DNA of 23,332 bases from Betaproteobacteria bacterium (GTDB lineage: Bacteria > Pseudomonadota > Gammaproteobacteria > Burkholderiales > Rhodocyclaceae): contig JAPTVL010000444.1 in NCBI GenBank assembly GCA_028065725.1, positions 1 through 23,332 of the forward strand. Direction: 5' to 3'. Below the pieces are notes generated by a model. The model had not been told where the DNA came from and made no database searches. It saw only the letters and a list, made by a program, of their open reading frames with translations. Numbering within the stretch: position 1 is the stretch's first letter; each line of letters starts with the position of its first letter. Both the position numbers and the translations under genes were made by a program. Below are positions 1 through 9,035 of the stretch, in pieces.

Positions 1-207
1 CTTCGTACTCAGTACAGTGAACTTGATCATATCCCTCCCCAGGTTTAACGAGGGACATGGACACAACCAGTCTGAATGCTGCGGAACCCGCAGCAGGCTT
101 GAGTTTCGCGTTACTCAATAGAGTGCTATATCAGGACTTGCTAATATACATTATGCGAAGTCGAACCTGTCCCGGCTTCAGCGTTTCCAGCTGGCCACCC
201 GCTGCCT

Positions 208-244
208 AAAAAACCGCACGTCACTGACAATGCGATGACGTGCG
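208..244 (-). terminator. Rho-independent terminator after the helix-turn-helix gene
   Basis: Read on the minus strand, a 9-bp perfect stem (CGCACGTCA at 236-244 pairing with 215-223, 12-nt loop) is followed by a T run at 213-208. It lies 10 bases beyond the stop of the minus-strand gene ending at 254, as expected for an intrinsic terminator. The rest of 1-207 holds no gene I can recognise. Confidence 0.75.
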
Positions 245-253
245 CTTTGTGCT

Positions 254-487
254 TCAAACCAGAAAAAAACTGCGCCAGTACTGGCGTTTCTTCTCGGTGC
301 GTGCCGCCTCCGCTTCGACTTGGGCGATGACTTCCAAGGGATCGAGGTCGAGTATTTCCGCGATTCTTGCGCAGTCGTAAGCGTCGGGATTTTCTCGTCC
401 CGATTTCATGGCATATACATTTTGTTTATAAATATCAATGACTTGTACGATTTTATAGTCGGTGTCCCGTCCGAGCGTCCGCCACAT
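254..487 (-). CDS. Small phage-type helix-turn-helix regulator (DUF3693-like), possibly 5'-truncated
   Basis: This 77-aa protein resembles small Cro/XRE-like phage proteins. It has a TDYK opening, a helix-turn-helix region around residues 8-32 containing QNVYAMKSGR, then CARIAEILDLDPLEVIAQVEAE and a KRQYWRSFF tail, which is the usual C-terminus of this family. I chose the ATG at 487 because a GGAAGG-like site lies just upstream; the open frame continues to 604 but that extension does not look like protein. Related proteins usually carry about 10 more residues before the TDYK block (first helix), and these are absent. The gene may therefore be a 5'-truncated remnant. A clear terminator follows it. 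Its function is inferred from fold resemblance only; it may be a prophage leftover at the island edge. Confidence 0.6.
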   Translation of the reverse strand: MWRTLGRDTDYKIVQVIDIYKQNVYAMKSGRENPDAYDCARIAEILDLDPLEVIAQVEAEAARTEKKRQYWRSFFLV

Positions 488-656
488 GTTTCCGCCTTCC
501 CACACGCCGTCATGCGGACGATCTCGCGTGTCACCCAGGCGGGTTTGGGCTGCGCACGGCAGTAAGCGGGGAGGGTCGGACGCCGCCGTCCGCGATATCC
601 CCACCGATCGCAGAGGAGGTGGACTTTTCCTTCATGGGGAGGGAACGCCCGGATGG

Positions 657-1751
657 TCATTCCTCGTTTTCCTGCCGTAGCAATTCCGCCTTGCGCGCGA
701 TCCCCCAGCGGTATCCCGCCAGACGTCCATCCGCGCGCACGGCACGGTGGCACGGAATCGCCACCGCCACCGGGTTGCCGGCGCAGGCATGGGCCACGGC
801 ACGCCAGGCATGGGGCTGGCCGATGCGTCCGGCAATCTCGGCGTAGCTCGCCGTCTGCCCCGCGGGAATCGCCTGCAAGGCCTGCCAGACGCGGCGCTGG
901 AAGACCGTGCCCTGCACGTCCAGCGGCAGATCGAGGACGCCGCGCGGCTGCTCGATGTACGCGAGCACGCGGGCGACCCAGCGCGTGAATTCGCCATCGG
1001 CTGCTTCGAACTGCGCCTGCGGGAAACGCGCGCGCACCCGGTCGGCCAGCGTCGGCGCCGCATCGCCGAACTCGATCGCGCATATCCCCTTGCGGGTGGC
1101 GGCGACGATGATCCAGCCCAGCGTACAGGGCTCGACGGCATAGCGGATGTGCTCGCCCGCACCGCCCTTGCGATAGCTGCCGGGCGACATGCCTAGCAGG
1201 GCGGGCGCGGCCTCGTAAAAGCGCCCGGCCGAACTGAAGCCGGCGTCGTAGAGGGCCGCGGTCACCGACGGCGCCGACTGCAGCGATGCCGCCACCCGCC
1301 TGGCGAGGACGGCCTTGTGGAAGTCCTTGGGCGTCAGGCCGGTGGCGGCCTTGAAAATGCGGTGGAAGTGAAACGGGCTCAGCCCGGCCTGCTGCGCCAG
1401 TTGGGCGAGCATCGGTGCCGATGCGCCGTGCTCGATGGCTTCGCAGGCCTGGCGCACCAGCGCGTTGCGTTGTTGCTGCTGCGAAGGCGCATCCGGCCGG
1501 CAGCGTTTGCAGGGGCGGTAACCTGCCCCGGCGGCAAGCCCGGGCGACTCGAAGAACTCCACGTTCTGCCGCTTGGCGGCGCGCGACGGGCATGAAGGCC
1601 GGCAGTACACGCCAGTGGTCCGGACCGCGTAGACGAATTTGCCATCCGTCTGCGCGTCGCGGCGGACCACCGCCTGCCAGCGCTGCTCGGCAAGCGGCGC
1701 GGCCTCCATCGGGGCAGCGTTCGGCGGGGTGGCGAGAAGTTCGGTATCCAT
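657..1751 (-). CDS. ada: Ada: bifunctional DNA alkylation repair methyltransferase and AraC-type regulator
   Basis: This 364-aa protein has the full Ada domain order. An N-terminal zinc domain takes phosphotriester methyl groups, with Cys50, Cys54, Cys81 and Cys84 in YCRPSCPS and PCKRCRP. An AraC-type helix-turn-helix follows (about residues 92-195), then a C-terminal O6-methylguanine methyltransferase domain with the active Cys334 in AIPCHRAV. Ada accepts methyl groups from damaged DNA and, once Cys-methylated, activates its own promoter. The ATG at 1751 matches the family start; the frame is open to 1952 but that extension would cross the divergent promoter region. The motif reads PCHRAV where PCHRVV is more common. 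An Ada-box-like AGCGCAAG lies upstream on the same strand (1825-1818). The gene is divergent from the cus operon and probably unrelated to copper. Confidence 0.95.
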   Translation of the reverse strand: MDTELLATPPNAAPMEAAPLAEQRWQAVVRRDAQTDGKFVYAVRTTGVYCRPSCPSRAAKRQNVEFFESPGLAAGAGYRPCKRCRPDAPSQQQQRNALVRQACEAIEHGASAPMLAQLAQQAGLSPFHFHRIFKAATGLTPKDFHKAVLARRVAASLQSAPSVTAALYDAGFSSAGRFYEAAPALLGMSPGSYRKGGAGEHIRYAVEPCTLGWIIVAATRKGICAIEFGDAAPTLADRVRARFPQAQFEAADGEFTRWVARVLAYIEQPRGVLDLPLDVQGTVFQRRVWQALQAIPAGQTASYAEIAGRIGQPHAWRAVAHACAGNPVAVAIPCHRAVRADGRLAGYRWGIARKAELLRQENEE

Positions 1752-1817
1752 GGCGCATCCAGTTTGACCGGGAACAGGCACAGTGTTCACCGCCTTGCCG
1801 CAGGCTGCAATCCGAAA

Positions 1818-1825
1818 CTTGCGCT
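1818..1825 (-). promoter_or_regulatory. Ada-box-like element upstream of ada
   Basis: On the minus strand this reads AGCGCAAG followed by TTTC, close to the AAAGCGCAAGATT of the E. coli ada promoter. It lies about 67 bases upstream of the ada start, a sensible position for autoactivation. It is a short match, so this is an inference. Confidence 0.4.
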
Positions 1826-1845
1826 CAAATCCTCCCTGTCGCACC

Positions 1846-1869
1846 GCCTGCCCGCCAGAGCGGGCAGGC
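1846..1869. repeat. 10-bp perfect inverted repeat between ada and the cus operon
   Basis: GCCTGCCCGC, a 4-base CAGA spacer, then GCGGGCAGGC. It sits in the 160-bp divergent intergenic region, 7 bases upstream of a possible plus-strand -35 box (1876). There is no T run on either side, so it is unlikely to be a terminator. It could be an operator or an mRNA leader hairpin of ada. Confidence 0.6.
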
Positions 1870-1875
1870 TCCGGC

Positions 1876-1904
1876 TTGCCTGACCCGGCTGCACACGCTA
1901 CAGT
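1876..1904 (+). promoter_or_regulatory. Possible sigma-70 promoter for the cus operon (near-leaderless)
   Basis: TTGCCT (1876-1881), a 17-base spacer, then TACAGT (1899-1904). If real, transcription would start at about 1911, directly at the ATG at 1912, giving a leaderless mRNA. This agrees with the absence of any convincing ribosome binding site before 1912. The -10 match is imperfect. Confidence 0.35.
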
Positions 1905-1911
1905 CAGTCCC

Positions 1912-2262
1912 ATGCGCCGACTCCGGGTATTCCTTTTCCTGTTGCTTTCCATTGCGGTTCCGCTGCAGGGCTACGCGCACTTCGCGCAGCCGCTGGTGCC
2001 CTGCCCGATGGAAGTCACCGCCATGATGGCGATGATGGATGCCGACGCCACGCACGATTGCTGCGACGAATCCGGCTCGCAGACAGGAAAGGCCTGCAAG
2101 TCCGGCCAGCCCTGCCAGACCGGCGGCCAGCATTTTTCGGTTTTTTCCACGCTCGACGTGCTGCCGCAGGAGCCGGTTCCGGCCACCCGCTTTCCGCGCG
2201 TCGCGGCGGACATGTTCTCCTTCGACCCGGCCGCCGCCTGGCGACCGCCGGCGCTATCCTGA
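1912..2262 (+). CDS. Small Cys/Met-rich secreted protein, CopL/CzcI-like, first gene of the cus operon
   Basis: This 116-aa protein has a clear signal peptide (about residues 1-22, hydrophobic FLFLLLSIAVPL, cleavage near GYAH). A metal-ligand-rich stretch follows (CPMEVTAMMAMM, then DCCDESG and two further Cys in CKSGQPC), and the C-terminus ends in WRPPALS. A secreted protein of about 110-130 aa with a Met/His/Cys-rich middle and a C-terminal RPP resembles the CopL-type metal-binding regulatory proteins and CzcI-like proteins that precede copper or divalent-metal efflux operons. The family assignment is by architecture, not alignment. I chose the ATG at 1912 because the signal peptide starts there; the frame extends upstream to 1783 but that part is not protein-like. 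No ribosome binding site is evident. A role in periplasmic copper binding or in tuning the downstream cusCBA genes is inferred. Confidence 0.65.
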   Translation: MRRLRVFLFLLLSIAVPLQGYAHFAQPLVPCPMEVTAMMAMMDADATHDCCDESGSQTGKACKSGQPCQTGGQHFSVFSTLDVLPQEPVPATRFPRVAADMFSFDPAAAWRPPALS

Positions 2263-2285
2263 TTCCCTGAACCGAGTGCTGCACT

Positions 2286-2305
2286 GCGTCCGCCCGAGCG
2301 GACGC
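2286..2305 (+). repeat. Intercistronic hairpin between the CopL-like gene and cusC
   Basis: An 8-bp perfect stem (GCGTCCGC, tetraloop CCGA, GCGGACGC) in the 113-bp gap after the stop at 2262. No T run follows. It could stabilise or attenuate the message between the small first gene and cusC. Confidence 0.55.
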
Positions 2306-2375
2306 CGCTGCGGCCATTTCGCGCCATCGCGCCGCTGCCGGCCCGATGGTTGCCGTTCTCGCAAGGAGTTGGAAT

Positions 2376-3677
2376 ATGGTCATTCCCCTGTCTGCCGCCC
2401 GCCTGTGGCGGCCCCCGGTTTGCCGCACGGCTGTGGTGCTCGTGTGGGCGGGCCTTACCGGATCGGTCTGCGCCGGGCCGCTTTCATTCGAGGACGCGCT
2501 GGCGCTGGCCGTGCGCGAAACCCCGGTGCTGCGCGCGGAGTCGGCGCAGATCGATGCGGCCCGCCAGGCGGCGATCCCGGCCGGCGAATTGCCCGATCCG
2601 AAACTTGCACTCGGCATCGACAACCTGCCTATCGATGGCCCCGACCGCTACAGCCTGAGCCGCGACGGCATGACCATGCGGCGCATCGGCGTCATGCAGG
2701 AATTCCCCAACAGCGCCAAGCGCGATGCCCGCGTCGCGGCCGCGCGCGGACGGGTTGCGCAGGCGGAAGCGCAAACCCGCATTACTCGACTCATGGTGCT
2801 GCGGGAAACGGCGGTGGCCTGGATTGCGCGCGATGCCGTCGAGCGCCAGCTCGCCCGCATCGATGCGCTGGACAGCGAGAACCGCCTGTTCGACGCTGCG
2901 GTGCGTGCCCGCATTGCCGGCGGCAAGGGCGGTGCGCTGGACGCGGTGGCGTCGCGTCAGGAAGCCGCGACGATCGATGCGCGTCGGGATGAACTGACTG
3001 CGCGCCGTCAACAAGCCATCGCGGCGCTCAAACGCTGGGTGGGTCCGCGTGCGGAGGCGCCACTGGAAGGCACCGTTCCCGACTGGCCGATCGCTCATGG
3101 CACGCTCACGCACGCGCTGTACGGCCACCCTGAGCTGGCGATATTCGACCCCAGGGGGCGCGTGCTGGATGCTGAGGTGGCCGAAGCCCAGGCCGAGAAG
3201 AAGCCGGACTGGGCACTGGAACTGGCTTACCAGAAGCGCGGCTCGCAATTTGGCGACATGGCCATGGTGCAGGTGAGCTTTGATCTGCCTGTGTTTGCTG
3301 CGACCCGCCAGGACCCCAGGATCGCGGCCAGGCTTGCCGAACGCGTGGGCCTCGACGCGGAACGCGAGGCGGTATTGCGCGAACACGCGGCGATGCTGGA
3401 GACGGATTTTGCCGAATACCAACGCCTCGCCAATGCCGTCAAGCGCCAGCGCGAGGTGCTGTTGCCACTGGCCGGCGAAAAAGTGGATCTGGCGATGGCC
3501 AGTTGGCGCGGTGGCAAGGGCGAGCTCGTCGATCTGGTGATGGCGCGGCGCGAGCGCATCGACGCCGAACTCATGGCCATCGCGCTCGAAGGCGAGCGCC
3601 GGCGGATGGCCGCCCGGCTGTATTACGCCTATGGCGACCATGCCAATAGCGAACCCAATTTGTCTGGAGAAAAATAA
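2376..3677 (+). CDS. cusC: CusC/CzcC-type outer-membrane factor of the RND copper/silver efflux system (TolC family)
   Basis: A 433-aa TolC-family protein (usual length 420-460). It has an N-terminal signal sequence (hydrophobic residues about 17-33, cleavage near VCAG, no good lipobox), then the typical LSFEDALALAVRETPVLRAE opening. Long Ala/Arg/Glu-rich helical repeats follow, in two halves. The motif SRDGMTMRRIGVMQEFP (about residues 90-106) is characteristic of the heavy-metal OMF subfamily. The ATG at 2376 has an AAGGAG site 7 bases upstream; an in-frame ATG at 2346 lacks one. It forms the outer-membrane channel for the CusB/CusA proteins encoded next; its stop codon overlaps the cusB start (TAATG). 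The substrate is inferred from CusB and CusA. Confidence 0.9.
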   Translation: MVIPLSAARLWRPPVCRTAVVLVWAGLTGSVCAGPLSFEDALALAVRETPVLRAESAQIDAARQAAIPAGELPDPKLALGIDNLPIDGPDRYSLSRDGMTMRRIGVMQEFPNSAKRDARVAAARGRVAQAEAQTRITRLMVLRETAVAWIARDAVERQLARIDALDSENRLFDAAVRARIAGGKGGALDAVASRQEAATIDARRDELTARRQQAIAALKRWVGPRAEAPLEGTVPDWPIAHGTLTHALYGHPELAIFDPRGRVLDAEVAEAQAEKKPDWALELAYQKRGSQFGDMAMVQVSFDLPVFAATRQDPRIAARLAERVGLDAEREAVLREHAAMLETDFAEYQRLANAVKRQREVLLPLAGEKVDLAMASWRGGKGELVDLVMARRERIDAELMAIALEGERRRMAARLYYAYGDHANSEPNLSGEK

Positions 3678-5167
3678 TGAGCCGCCAAACGATCAGGAAA
3701 ACCGCATTGGGTTTCGTCGCCGCTGTCGCGCTGCTCGCCGCCGGTGCAGTGGGAGGCTGGTGGTGGGCCACGCGCCATGCGCCGGTGGCGGACACGCAGG
3801 CCGCCGCACCTGCGCAGGAGCGCACCGTGCGCACCGTGCTGTACTGGTACGACCCGATGGTGCCGCAGCAAAAATTCGACAAGCCCGGCAAGTCGCCCTT
3901 CATGGACATGCAACTGGTGCCCAAATACGCCGACGAAGGGGGCGACGACGCGAGCGTGAAAATCGATCCCGGCGTGGCTCAGAACCTGGGCATGCGACTC
4001 GCCACCGTCACTCGCGCACCATTCGGCACCGACGTGACGGCGACTGGCGTCGTCGGCTTCAACGAGCGCGAGGTGGCGATCGTGCAGGCGCGCAGCGGTG
4101 GTTTTGTGGAGCGTGTGGCCAGGCTGGCACCGAACGACGTGATTGCCGCCGGCACCTTCATCGCGGAACTGCTGGTGCCGGAGTGGGCGGCGGTGCAGCA
4201 GGAGTATCTGGCGCTCAAGGCCCTGGGGGATGCACCGCTGACGGAGGCGGCGCGCGAGCGCATGCGGCTCGCCGGGATGCCGGAAGGCCTGATCCGGGAG
4301 ATCGCGGCCACCGGCAAGGTCAGGAACCGCATCGCGATCACCGCCCCCCGCGGCGGCGTGATCCAGGAACTCGACGTGCGCCCCGGCATGACGCTGATGG
4401 CCGGCCAGACGCTGGCGCGCATCAACGGCATCGGCACGGTATGGCTCGACGTGGCGGTGGCGGAAGCCCGCGCCGGGGCGGTGCGGACCGGGCAGCCCGC
4501 CGAGGCCCGTTTTGCTGCGTTCCCGGGCGAACCGGTGCAGGGCCGCGTGACCGCGCTGCTGCCGGCGCTGGACGATACCGCCCGCACGCTCAGGGTCCGC
4601 GTCGAATTGCCCAACCCCGGCGGTCGCCTGCGGCCGGGATTGACGGCCCAGGTCAGCCTCAAGGGGGCGGGCGGCGAATCGGCGCTGCGCGTGCCGACCG
4701 AGGCGGTCATCCGCACCGGGCGCCGTGCGCTCGTCATCGTGGCGGAGGCGGAGGGACGCTACCGGCCGGTCGAGGTCGCGCCCGGCCCCGAGGTCGGCAA
4801 CGACACCGTCATCCTGTCCGGCCTCGACGAAGGCCAGAAAGTCGTCGCCAGCGGCCAGTTCCTGATCGACTCCGAAGCCAGCCTGCAGGGCATCGTCGCG
4901 CGTACGCCCAGCGCGGCCACCGCTGCAGCGCCCGTCGCGCTGCACGAGGCCGATGGCGTGATCGACGCGATTTCCGCCGAGTATGTCACGCTCACCCACG
5001 GTCCCTTCAAGACCTTGGCGATGCCCGGCATGACCATGGAGTTTCCGCTGGCCAGTCCCGCGCTCGCCAAGGGGTTGAAGGCGGGCGACCGGGTGCGGGT
5101 CGGCGCGCGCGAGACTGACGACGGGCTGCTGATCGAAAAACTCGACAAGACCGGAGGCGCCAAATGA
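3677..5167 (+). CDS. cusB: CusB periplasmic adaptor with fused C-terminal CusF copper-binding domain
   Basis: A 496-aa membrane-fusion protein. Residues about 9-31 are an N-terminal membrane anchor. Residues about 56-84 form the CusB-type metal-binding segment ([26 protein letters not shown]). The HlyD/CusB barrel-lipoyl-hairpin region follows to about residue 410. Residues 422-496 are an extra CusF-like OB-fold domain with His441, Met449, Met452 and Met454 in the H...MPGMTM signature. Adaptors bridge the pump and outer-membrane channel, and CusF hands Cu(I)/Ag(I) to CusB. Here the chaperone is covalently attached, so no separate cusF is needed in this operon. It overlaps cusC (TAATG) and cusA (ATGA), implying translational coupling. 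Usual CusB proteins are about 400 aa; the added length is the CusF domain. Confidence 0.92.
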   Translation: MSRQTIRKTALGFVAAVALLAAGAVGGWWWATRHAPVADTQAAAPAQERTVRTVLYWYDPMVPQQKFDKPGKSPFMDMQLVPKYADEGGDDASVKIDPGVAQNLGMRLATVTRAPFGTDVTATGVVGFNEREVAIVQARSGGFVERVARLAPNDVIAAGTFIAELLVPEWAAVQQEYLALKALGDAPLTEAARERMRLAGMPEGLIREIAATGKVRNRIAITAPRGGVIQELDVRPGMTLMAGQTLARINGIGTVWLDVAVAEARAGAVRTGQPAEARFAAFPGEPVQGRVTALLPALDDTARTLRVRVELPNPGGRLRPGLTAQVSLKGAGGESALRVPTEAVIRTGRRALVIVAEAEGRYRPVEVAPGPEVGNDTVILSGLDEGQKVVASGQFLIDSEASLQGIVARTPSAATAAAPVALHEADGVIDAISAEYVTLTHGPFKTLAMPGMTMEFPLASPALAKGLKAGDRVRVGARETDDGLLIEKLDKTGGAK

Positions 5168-8100
5168 TTGCGGGTCTGATTCGCTGGTCGGTCGCCAACC
5201 GTTTTCTGGTGGTGCTGGCGACGCTGTTCACCGTGGCCTGGGGCATCTGGGCGGTGAAGACCACGCCGATCGACGCCCTGCCCGACCTGTCCGATGTGCA
5301 GGTCATCATCCGCACCGCGTATCCGGGACAGGCGCCGCAAATCGTCGAGAACCAGGTCACCTATCCGCTCGCCACCACCATGCTCTCGGTGCCGGGCGCG
5401 AAGACGGTGCGCGGGTTTTCATTTTTCGGCGACAGCTTTGTCTATGTCATTTTCGAAGACGGCACCGATCTCTACTGGGCGCGTTCGCGGGTGCTGGAAT
5501 ATCTCAGCCAGGTGCAGAGCCGGCTGCCGGCGACGGCCAAGCCCGCGCTCGGCCCGGACGCCACCGGGGTGGGCTGGATTTACCAGTACGCGCTGGTCGA
5601 CAAGAGCGGCCAGCATGACCTGGCGCAATTGCGCAGCCTGCAGGACTGGTTCCTGAAGTACGAGCTGAAAACCCTGCCCAACGTGGCCGAAGTGGCCACC
5701 GTCGGCGGCATGGTCAGGCAGTATCAGGTGGTGCTCGATCCGGTCAAGCTCGCCAGTTTTGGCATCACGCATGACGCGGCGATCGCGGCGATCCGCGCGG
5801 CCAACCAGGAGACCGGCGGCGCGGTGCTGGAGCTTGCCGAAACCGAGTTCATGGTGCGCGCCAGCGGCTATCTCACGAGCGTGGCCGACTTTCGCGCCAT
5901 TCCGCTCAAGCTGGCGGGGACGACACCGGTCAGCCTGGGCGATGTCGCGCACATTCAGCTCGGCCCCGAGATGCGGCGCGGCATCGCCGAACTCGATGGC
6001 GAGGGCGAGGCGGTCGGCGGCATCGTGGTGCTGCGCTCGGGCAAGAACGCGCGCGCGACCATCGCGGCGGTCAAGGCCAAGCTCGACACGCTCAAGGCCA
6101 GTTTGCCGGCGGGCGTCGAAATCGTGCCGACCTACGACCGCAGCAAGCTGATCGACCGCGCGATCGACAACCTGACCAGCAAGCTGATCGAGGAATTCAT
6201 CGTGGTGGCGCTGGTGTGCGCGCTGTTTCTGTGGCATCTGCGCTCGTCGCTGGTGGCCATCGTCTCGCTGCCGCTGGGGGTGCTGATCGCCTTCATCATC
6301 ATGCGTCAGCAGGGCATCAACGCCAACATCATGTCGCTCGGCGGCATCGCCATCGCCATCGGCGCGATGGTCGACGCGGCGGTGGTGATGATCGAAAACG
6401 CCCACAAGAAAATCGAGGCCTGGAACCACGCCCACCCCGGCGCAACGCTCGCCGGCGAGACGCATTGGAAGGTGGTGACCGACGCGGCGACCGAGGTCGG
6501 CCCGGCGCTGTTCTTCTCGCTGCTGATCATCACGCTGTCCTTCATCCCGGTGTTCACGCTGGAAGCGCAGGAAGGGCGGCTGTTCGGCCCGCTGGCCTTT
6601 ACCAAGACCTACGCCATGGCGGCCGCCGCCGGCCTGTCGGTGACATTGATCCCGGTGCTGATGGGCTACTGGATACGCGGAAAAATCCCCGACGAGACGA
6701 AGAATCCGCTCAACCGCTGGCTGATCCGCGCCTACCATCCGCTGCTGGAAGCCGTGCTCAGGCACCCCAGGCTCACGCTGGTTGCGGCCGCGCTGATCTT
6801 CCTGACCGCGCTCTGGCCCGTCAGCCGCCTGGGCGGCGAGTTCCTACCGCCGCTGGACGAGGGCGACCTGCTCTACATGCCGTCGGCCTTGCCGGGGCTG
6901 TCGGCGCAAAAGGCATCCGAACTGTTGCAGCAGACCAACCGCATGATCCGGAGCGTGCCCGAAGTGGCCCGCGTGTACGGCAAGGCCGGGCGCGCCGAGA
7001 CCGCCACCGATCCGGCGCCGCTGGAAATGTTCGAGACCACCATCCAGTTCAAGCCGCGCGAGGCATGGCGCGCGGGCATGACGCCGGACAAGCTGGTCGA
7101 GGAACTGGATCGCGCGGTCAAGGTGCCGGGGCTCACCAACATCTGGATTCCGCCGATCCGCAACCGCATCGACATGCTCGCCACCGGCATCAAGAGCCCG
7201 GTCGGGGTCAAGATCGCCGGCAGCAATCTGGCCGATATCGACCGCATCGCCCAGGACGTCGAGCGCATCGCCAAAACCGTGCCCGGCGTCTCCTCGGCGC
7301 TGGCCGAGCGGCTCACCGGCGGCCGCTACATCGACGTCGACATCGACCGCGCGGCGGCGGCGCGCTACGGTATGAACATCGGCGACGTGCAGTCGGCGGT
7401 GGCCAACCTCATCGGCGGCGAAAACATCGGCGAAACGGTCGAAGGCTTGGCGCGTTATCCGATCAACGTGCGCTACCCGCGCGAATGGCGCGACACGCCC
7501 GACAAGCTCGCCGCGCTGCCCATCCTCACCCCCAACGGCAGCCAGATCACGCTGGGCACGGTGGCAGCGGTCAGGGTCAGCGACGGCCCGCCGATGCTGA
7601 AAAGCGAGAATGCGCGGCCCTCGGGCTGGGTCTATGTCGACGTGCGCGGGCGCGACCTCGCCTCCACCGTGGCCGATCTTCAGGCCGCCGTGGCCGCCGG
7701 GGTCAAGCTCGAACCCGGCATGAGCCTCGCCTATTCCGGCCAGTTCGAATTCATGGAACGCGCCAACGCACGGCTGAAGCTGGTCGTGCCCGCCACGCTG
7801 CTCATCATCTTCGTGCTGCTCTATCTCACCTTCAGCCGCTTTGACGAGGCCGTGCTCATCATGGCCACGCTGCCGTTCGCCCTCACCGGCGGCGTGTGGT
7901 TCCTCTACGCCATGGGCTACCAGTTGTCGATTGCCACCGGCGTCGGCTTCATCGCGCTGGCCGGCGTGTCGGCCGAGTTCGGCGTCATCATGCTGCTGTA
8001 CCTGAAAAACGCCTGGGACGCGAAACAGGCAGCCGGTAAAACCGGCGAGGCCGACCTGCTCGACGCCATCCGCGAAGGCGCGGTGCAGCGTGTGCGCCCC

Positions 8101-8307
8101 AAGGCCATGACCGTAGCGGTGATCGTCGCCGGCCTGCTGCCCATTCTGCTGGGCAGCGGCACCGGCAGCGAAATCATGAGCCGCATCGCTGCCCCCATGG
8201 TGGGCGGCATGCTGAGCGCGCCGCTGCTGTCGCTATTTGTCGTGCCGGCGGCCTACCTGCTGATGCGCCGGCGCGCCGCACTGGAGTCTGCTAACCCCGA
8301 GGCGTAA
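5164..8307 (+). CDS. cusA: CusA inner-membrane RND pump for Cu(I)/Ag(I)
   Basis: 1047 aa, the same length as E. coli CusA. It is a proton-driven trimeric RND transporter with 12 membrane segments and large periplasmic loops. The Cu(I)/Ag(I) methionine triad is present as Met572 (LLYMPS), Met622 (PLEMFET) and Met671 (DMLATG), shifted by one from E. coli Met573/623/672. The transmembrane proton-relay Asp is Asp404 in [15 protein letters not shown]. These residues separate CusA from zinc/cobalt CzcA pumps, so the monovalent assignment is strong. The start overlaps the cusB stop (ATGA). It is the last gene of the plus-strand operon and converges on the ATPase remnant ending at 8377. The 69-bp gap between them shows no convincing terminator. 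Confidence 0.95.
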   Translation: MIAGLIRWSVANRFLVVLATLFTVAWGIWAVKTTPIDALPDLSDVQVIIRTAYPGQAPQIVENQVTYPLATTMLSVPGAKTVRGFSFFGDSFVYVIFEDGTDLYWARSRVLEYLSQVQSRLPATAKPALGPDATGVGWIYQYALVDKSGQHDLAQLRSLQDWFLKYELKTLPNVAEVATVGGMVRQYQVVLDPVKLASFGITHDAAIAAIRAANQETGGAVLELAETEFMVRASGYLTSVADFRAIPLKLAGTTPVSLGDVAHIQLGPEMRRGIAELDGEGEAVGGIVVLRSGKNARATIAAVKAKLDTLKASLPAGVEIVPTYDRSKLIDRAIDNLTSKLIEEFIVVALVCALFLWHLRSSLVAIVSLPLGVLIAFIIMRQQGINANIMSLGGIAIAIGAMVDAAVVMIENAHKKIEAWNHAHPGATLAGETHWKVVTDAATEVGPALFFSLLIITLSFIPVFTLEAQEGRLFGPLAFTKTYAMAAAAGLSVTLIPVLMGYWIRGKIPDETKNPLNRWLIRAYHPLLEAVLRHPRLTLVAAALIFLTALWPVSRLGGEFLPPLDEGDLLYMPSALPGLSAQKASELLQQTNRMIRSVPEVARVYGKAGRAETATDPAPLEMFETTIQFKPREAWRAGMTPDKLVEELDRAVKVPGLTNIWIPPIRNRIDMLATGIKSPVGVKIAGSNLADIDRIAQDVERIAKTVPGVSSALAERLTGGRYIDVDIDRAAAARYGMNIGDVQSAVANLIGGENIGETVEGLARYPINVRYPREWRDTPDKLAALPILTPNGSQITLGTVAAVRVSDGPPMLKSENARPSGWVYVDVRGRDLASTVADLQAAVAAGVKLEPGMSLAYSGQFEFMERANARLKLVVPATLLIIFVLLYLTFSRFDEAVLIMATLPFALTGGVWFLYAMGYQLSIATGVGFIALAGVSAEFGVIMLLYLKNAWDAKQAAGKTGEADLLDAIREGAVQRVRPKAMTVAVIVAGLLPILLGSGTGSEIMSRIAAPMVGGMLSAPLLSLFVVPAAYLLMRRRAALESANPEA

Positions 8308-8376
8308 GCAGTCAGGCTGAGCCGGAAAGGGGCTCCTGGCCCGCATGAGCAGAGCCCTGATGCGTCCATGGGTTTG

Positions 8377-9035
8377 TCACGCGACGGCGGTTTTATCCCC
8401 AATGGCGCGTGTCGCTTCAAGTCCGTGCGCACGAATGCCTTCGAGACGCATGCGTTTGAGCAGCAGCGCATTGATCGCCACCAGTGCAGAACTGCCGGAC
8501 ATCGCAAGCGCTGCGACCTCAGGGCTGATCACGAACGGATAGAAGACATTAGCCGCCACCGGGAAGGCAACTACGTTGTAGGCCACCGCCCACCACAGGT
8601 TCTGGTGCATCTTGGTGAGCGTCGCGCGTGACAGCACGATCGCGCCGACCACGTCGAACGGATCGCTCTTCATCAACACCACGTCGGCGGATTCCATCGC
8701 CACGTCGGTACCGGCGCCGATGGCGAAGCCCACGTCCGCCTGGGTCAGCGCCGGTGCGTCGTTGATGCCGTCGCCCACCATACCGACCTTTTTGCCCTGC
8801 GCCTGCAGTTCCTTGACCTTGTCCGCCTTCTGCCCGGGCAGCACATCGGCGAGCACGAGATCGATGCCCAGCCCCGCGGCGATGCGTTCGGCCGTCGCCT
8901 GGTTGTCGCCCGTGAGCATCGCCACCTGCACGCCGCGTTCGCGCAGTTTCTGCACTGCACAACCGTCCGCCCTGCCCCCTGCATCTCATCGGCCTTCGAC
9001 ACGAGTCCGCTCAAGTCGACTTTCTCGGCCTGCAT
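8377..9035 (-). pseudogene. Decayed copper-type P1B ATPase: C-terminal third only, with internal deletion and frameshift
   Basis: Two pieces in different frames make up the remnant. From 9035, the frame reads MQAEKVDLSGLVSKADEM..GRTVV, a typical stretch of the nucleotide-binding domain just before the hinge. From 8955, the shifted frame reads KLRERGVQVAMLTGDNQATAE, then GDGINDAPALTQADVGFAIG, two final membrane segments and MSGSSALVAINALLLKR. About 25 residues normally lie between these blocks and are missing, with a net frame change. Everything upstream (metal-binding domain, first six membrane segments, CPC, DKTGT) is absent. The ATG of the first piece overlaps the preceding methyltransferase stop (TGATG). 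A GTG at 8955 could in principle yield a 192-aa fragment, but it lacks the phosphorylated Asp and could not transport. The membrane motif (MSGSS..VAINA) does not clearly match the intact ATPase at 11225-13570, so this is a second, different pump. Confidence 0.85.

Noticed and set aside
1..207. Possible transposon end or attachment site in the left flank
   Set aside because: No terminal inverted repeat pair, target duplication or tRNA sequence could be seen.
406..1758. 450-codon minus-strand frame overlapping ada
   Set aside because: It is an Arg/Ala/Pro-rich shadow of ada in another frame with no recognisable domain.
1752..1952. Upstream extension of ada by 67 residues
   Set aside because: It would cross the divergent control region and the CopL-like start, and family members begin near the ATG at 1751.
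5419..6765. Long minus-strand open frame antisense to cusA (and similar ones elsewhere, e.g. 2484-3641 and 3629-4999)
   Set aside because: These arise from high GC content opposite real genes. The translations are low in hydrophobic structure and lack motifs, while the sense strand is an unmistakable cus operon.
8313..8338. Terminator after cusA
   Set aside because: There is only a 5-bp stem (GAGCC/GGCTC), alternative pairings compete, and there is no T run on either strand.
8377..8955. A separate functional 192-aa gene starting at GTG 8955
   Set aside because: The sequence is the end of a P-type ATPase lacking the phosphorylation site and most membrane helices, with the preceding part present in another frame. 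Decay is the simpler reading.
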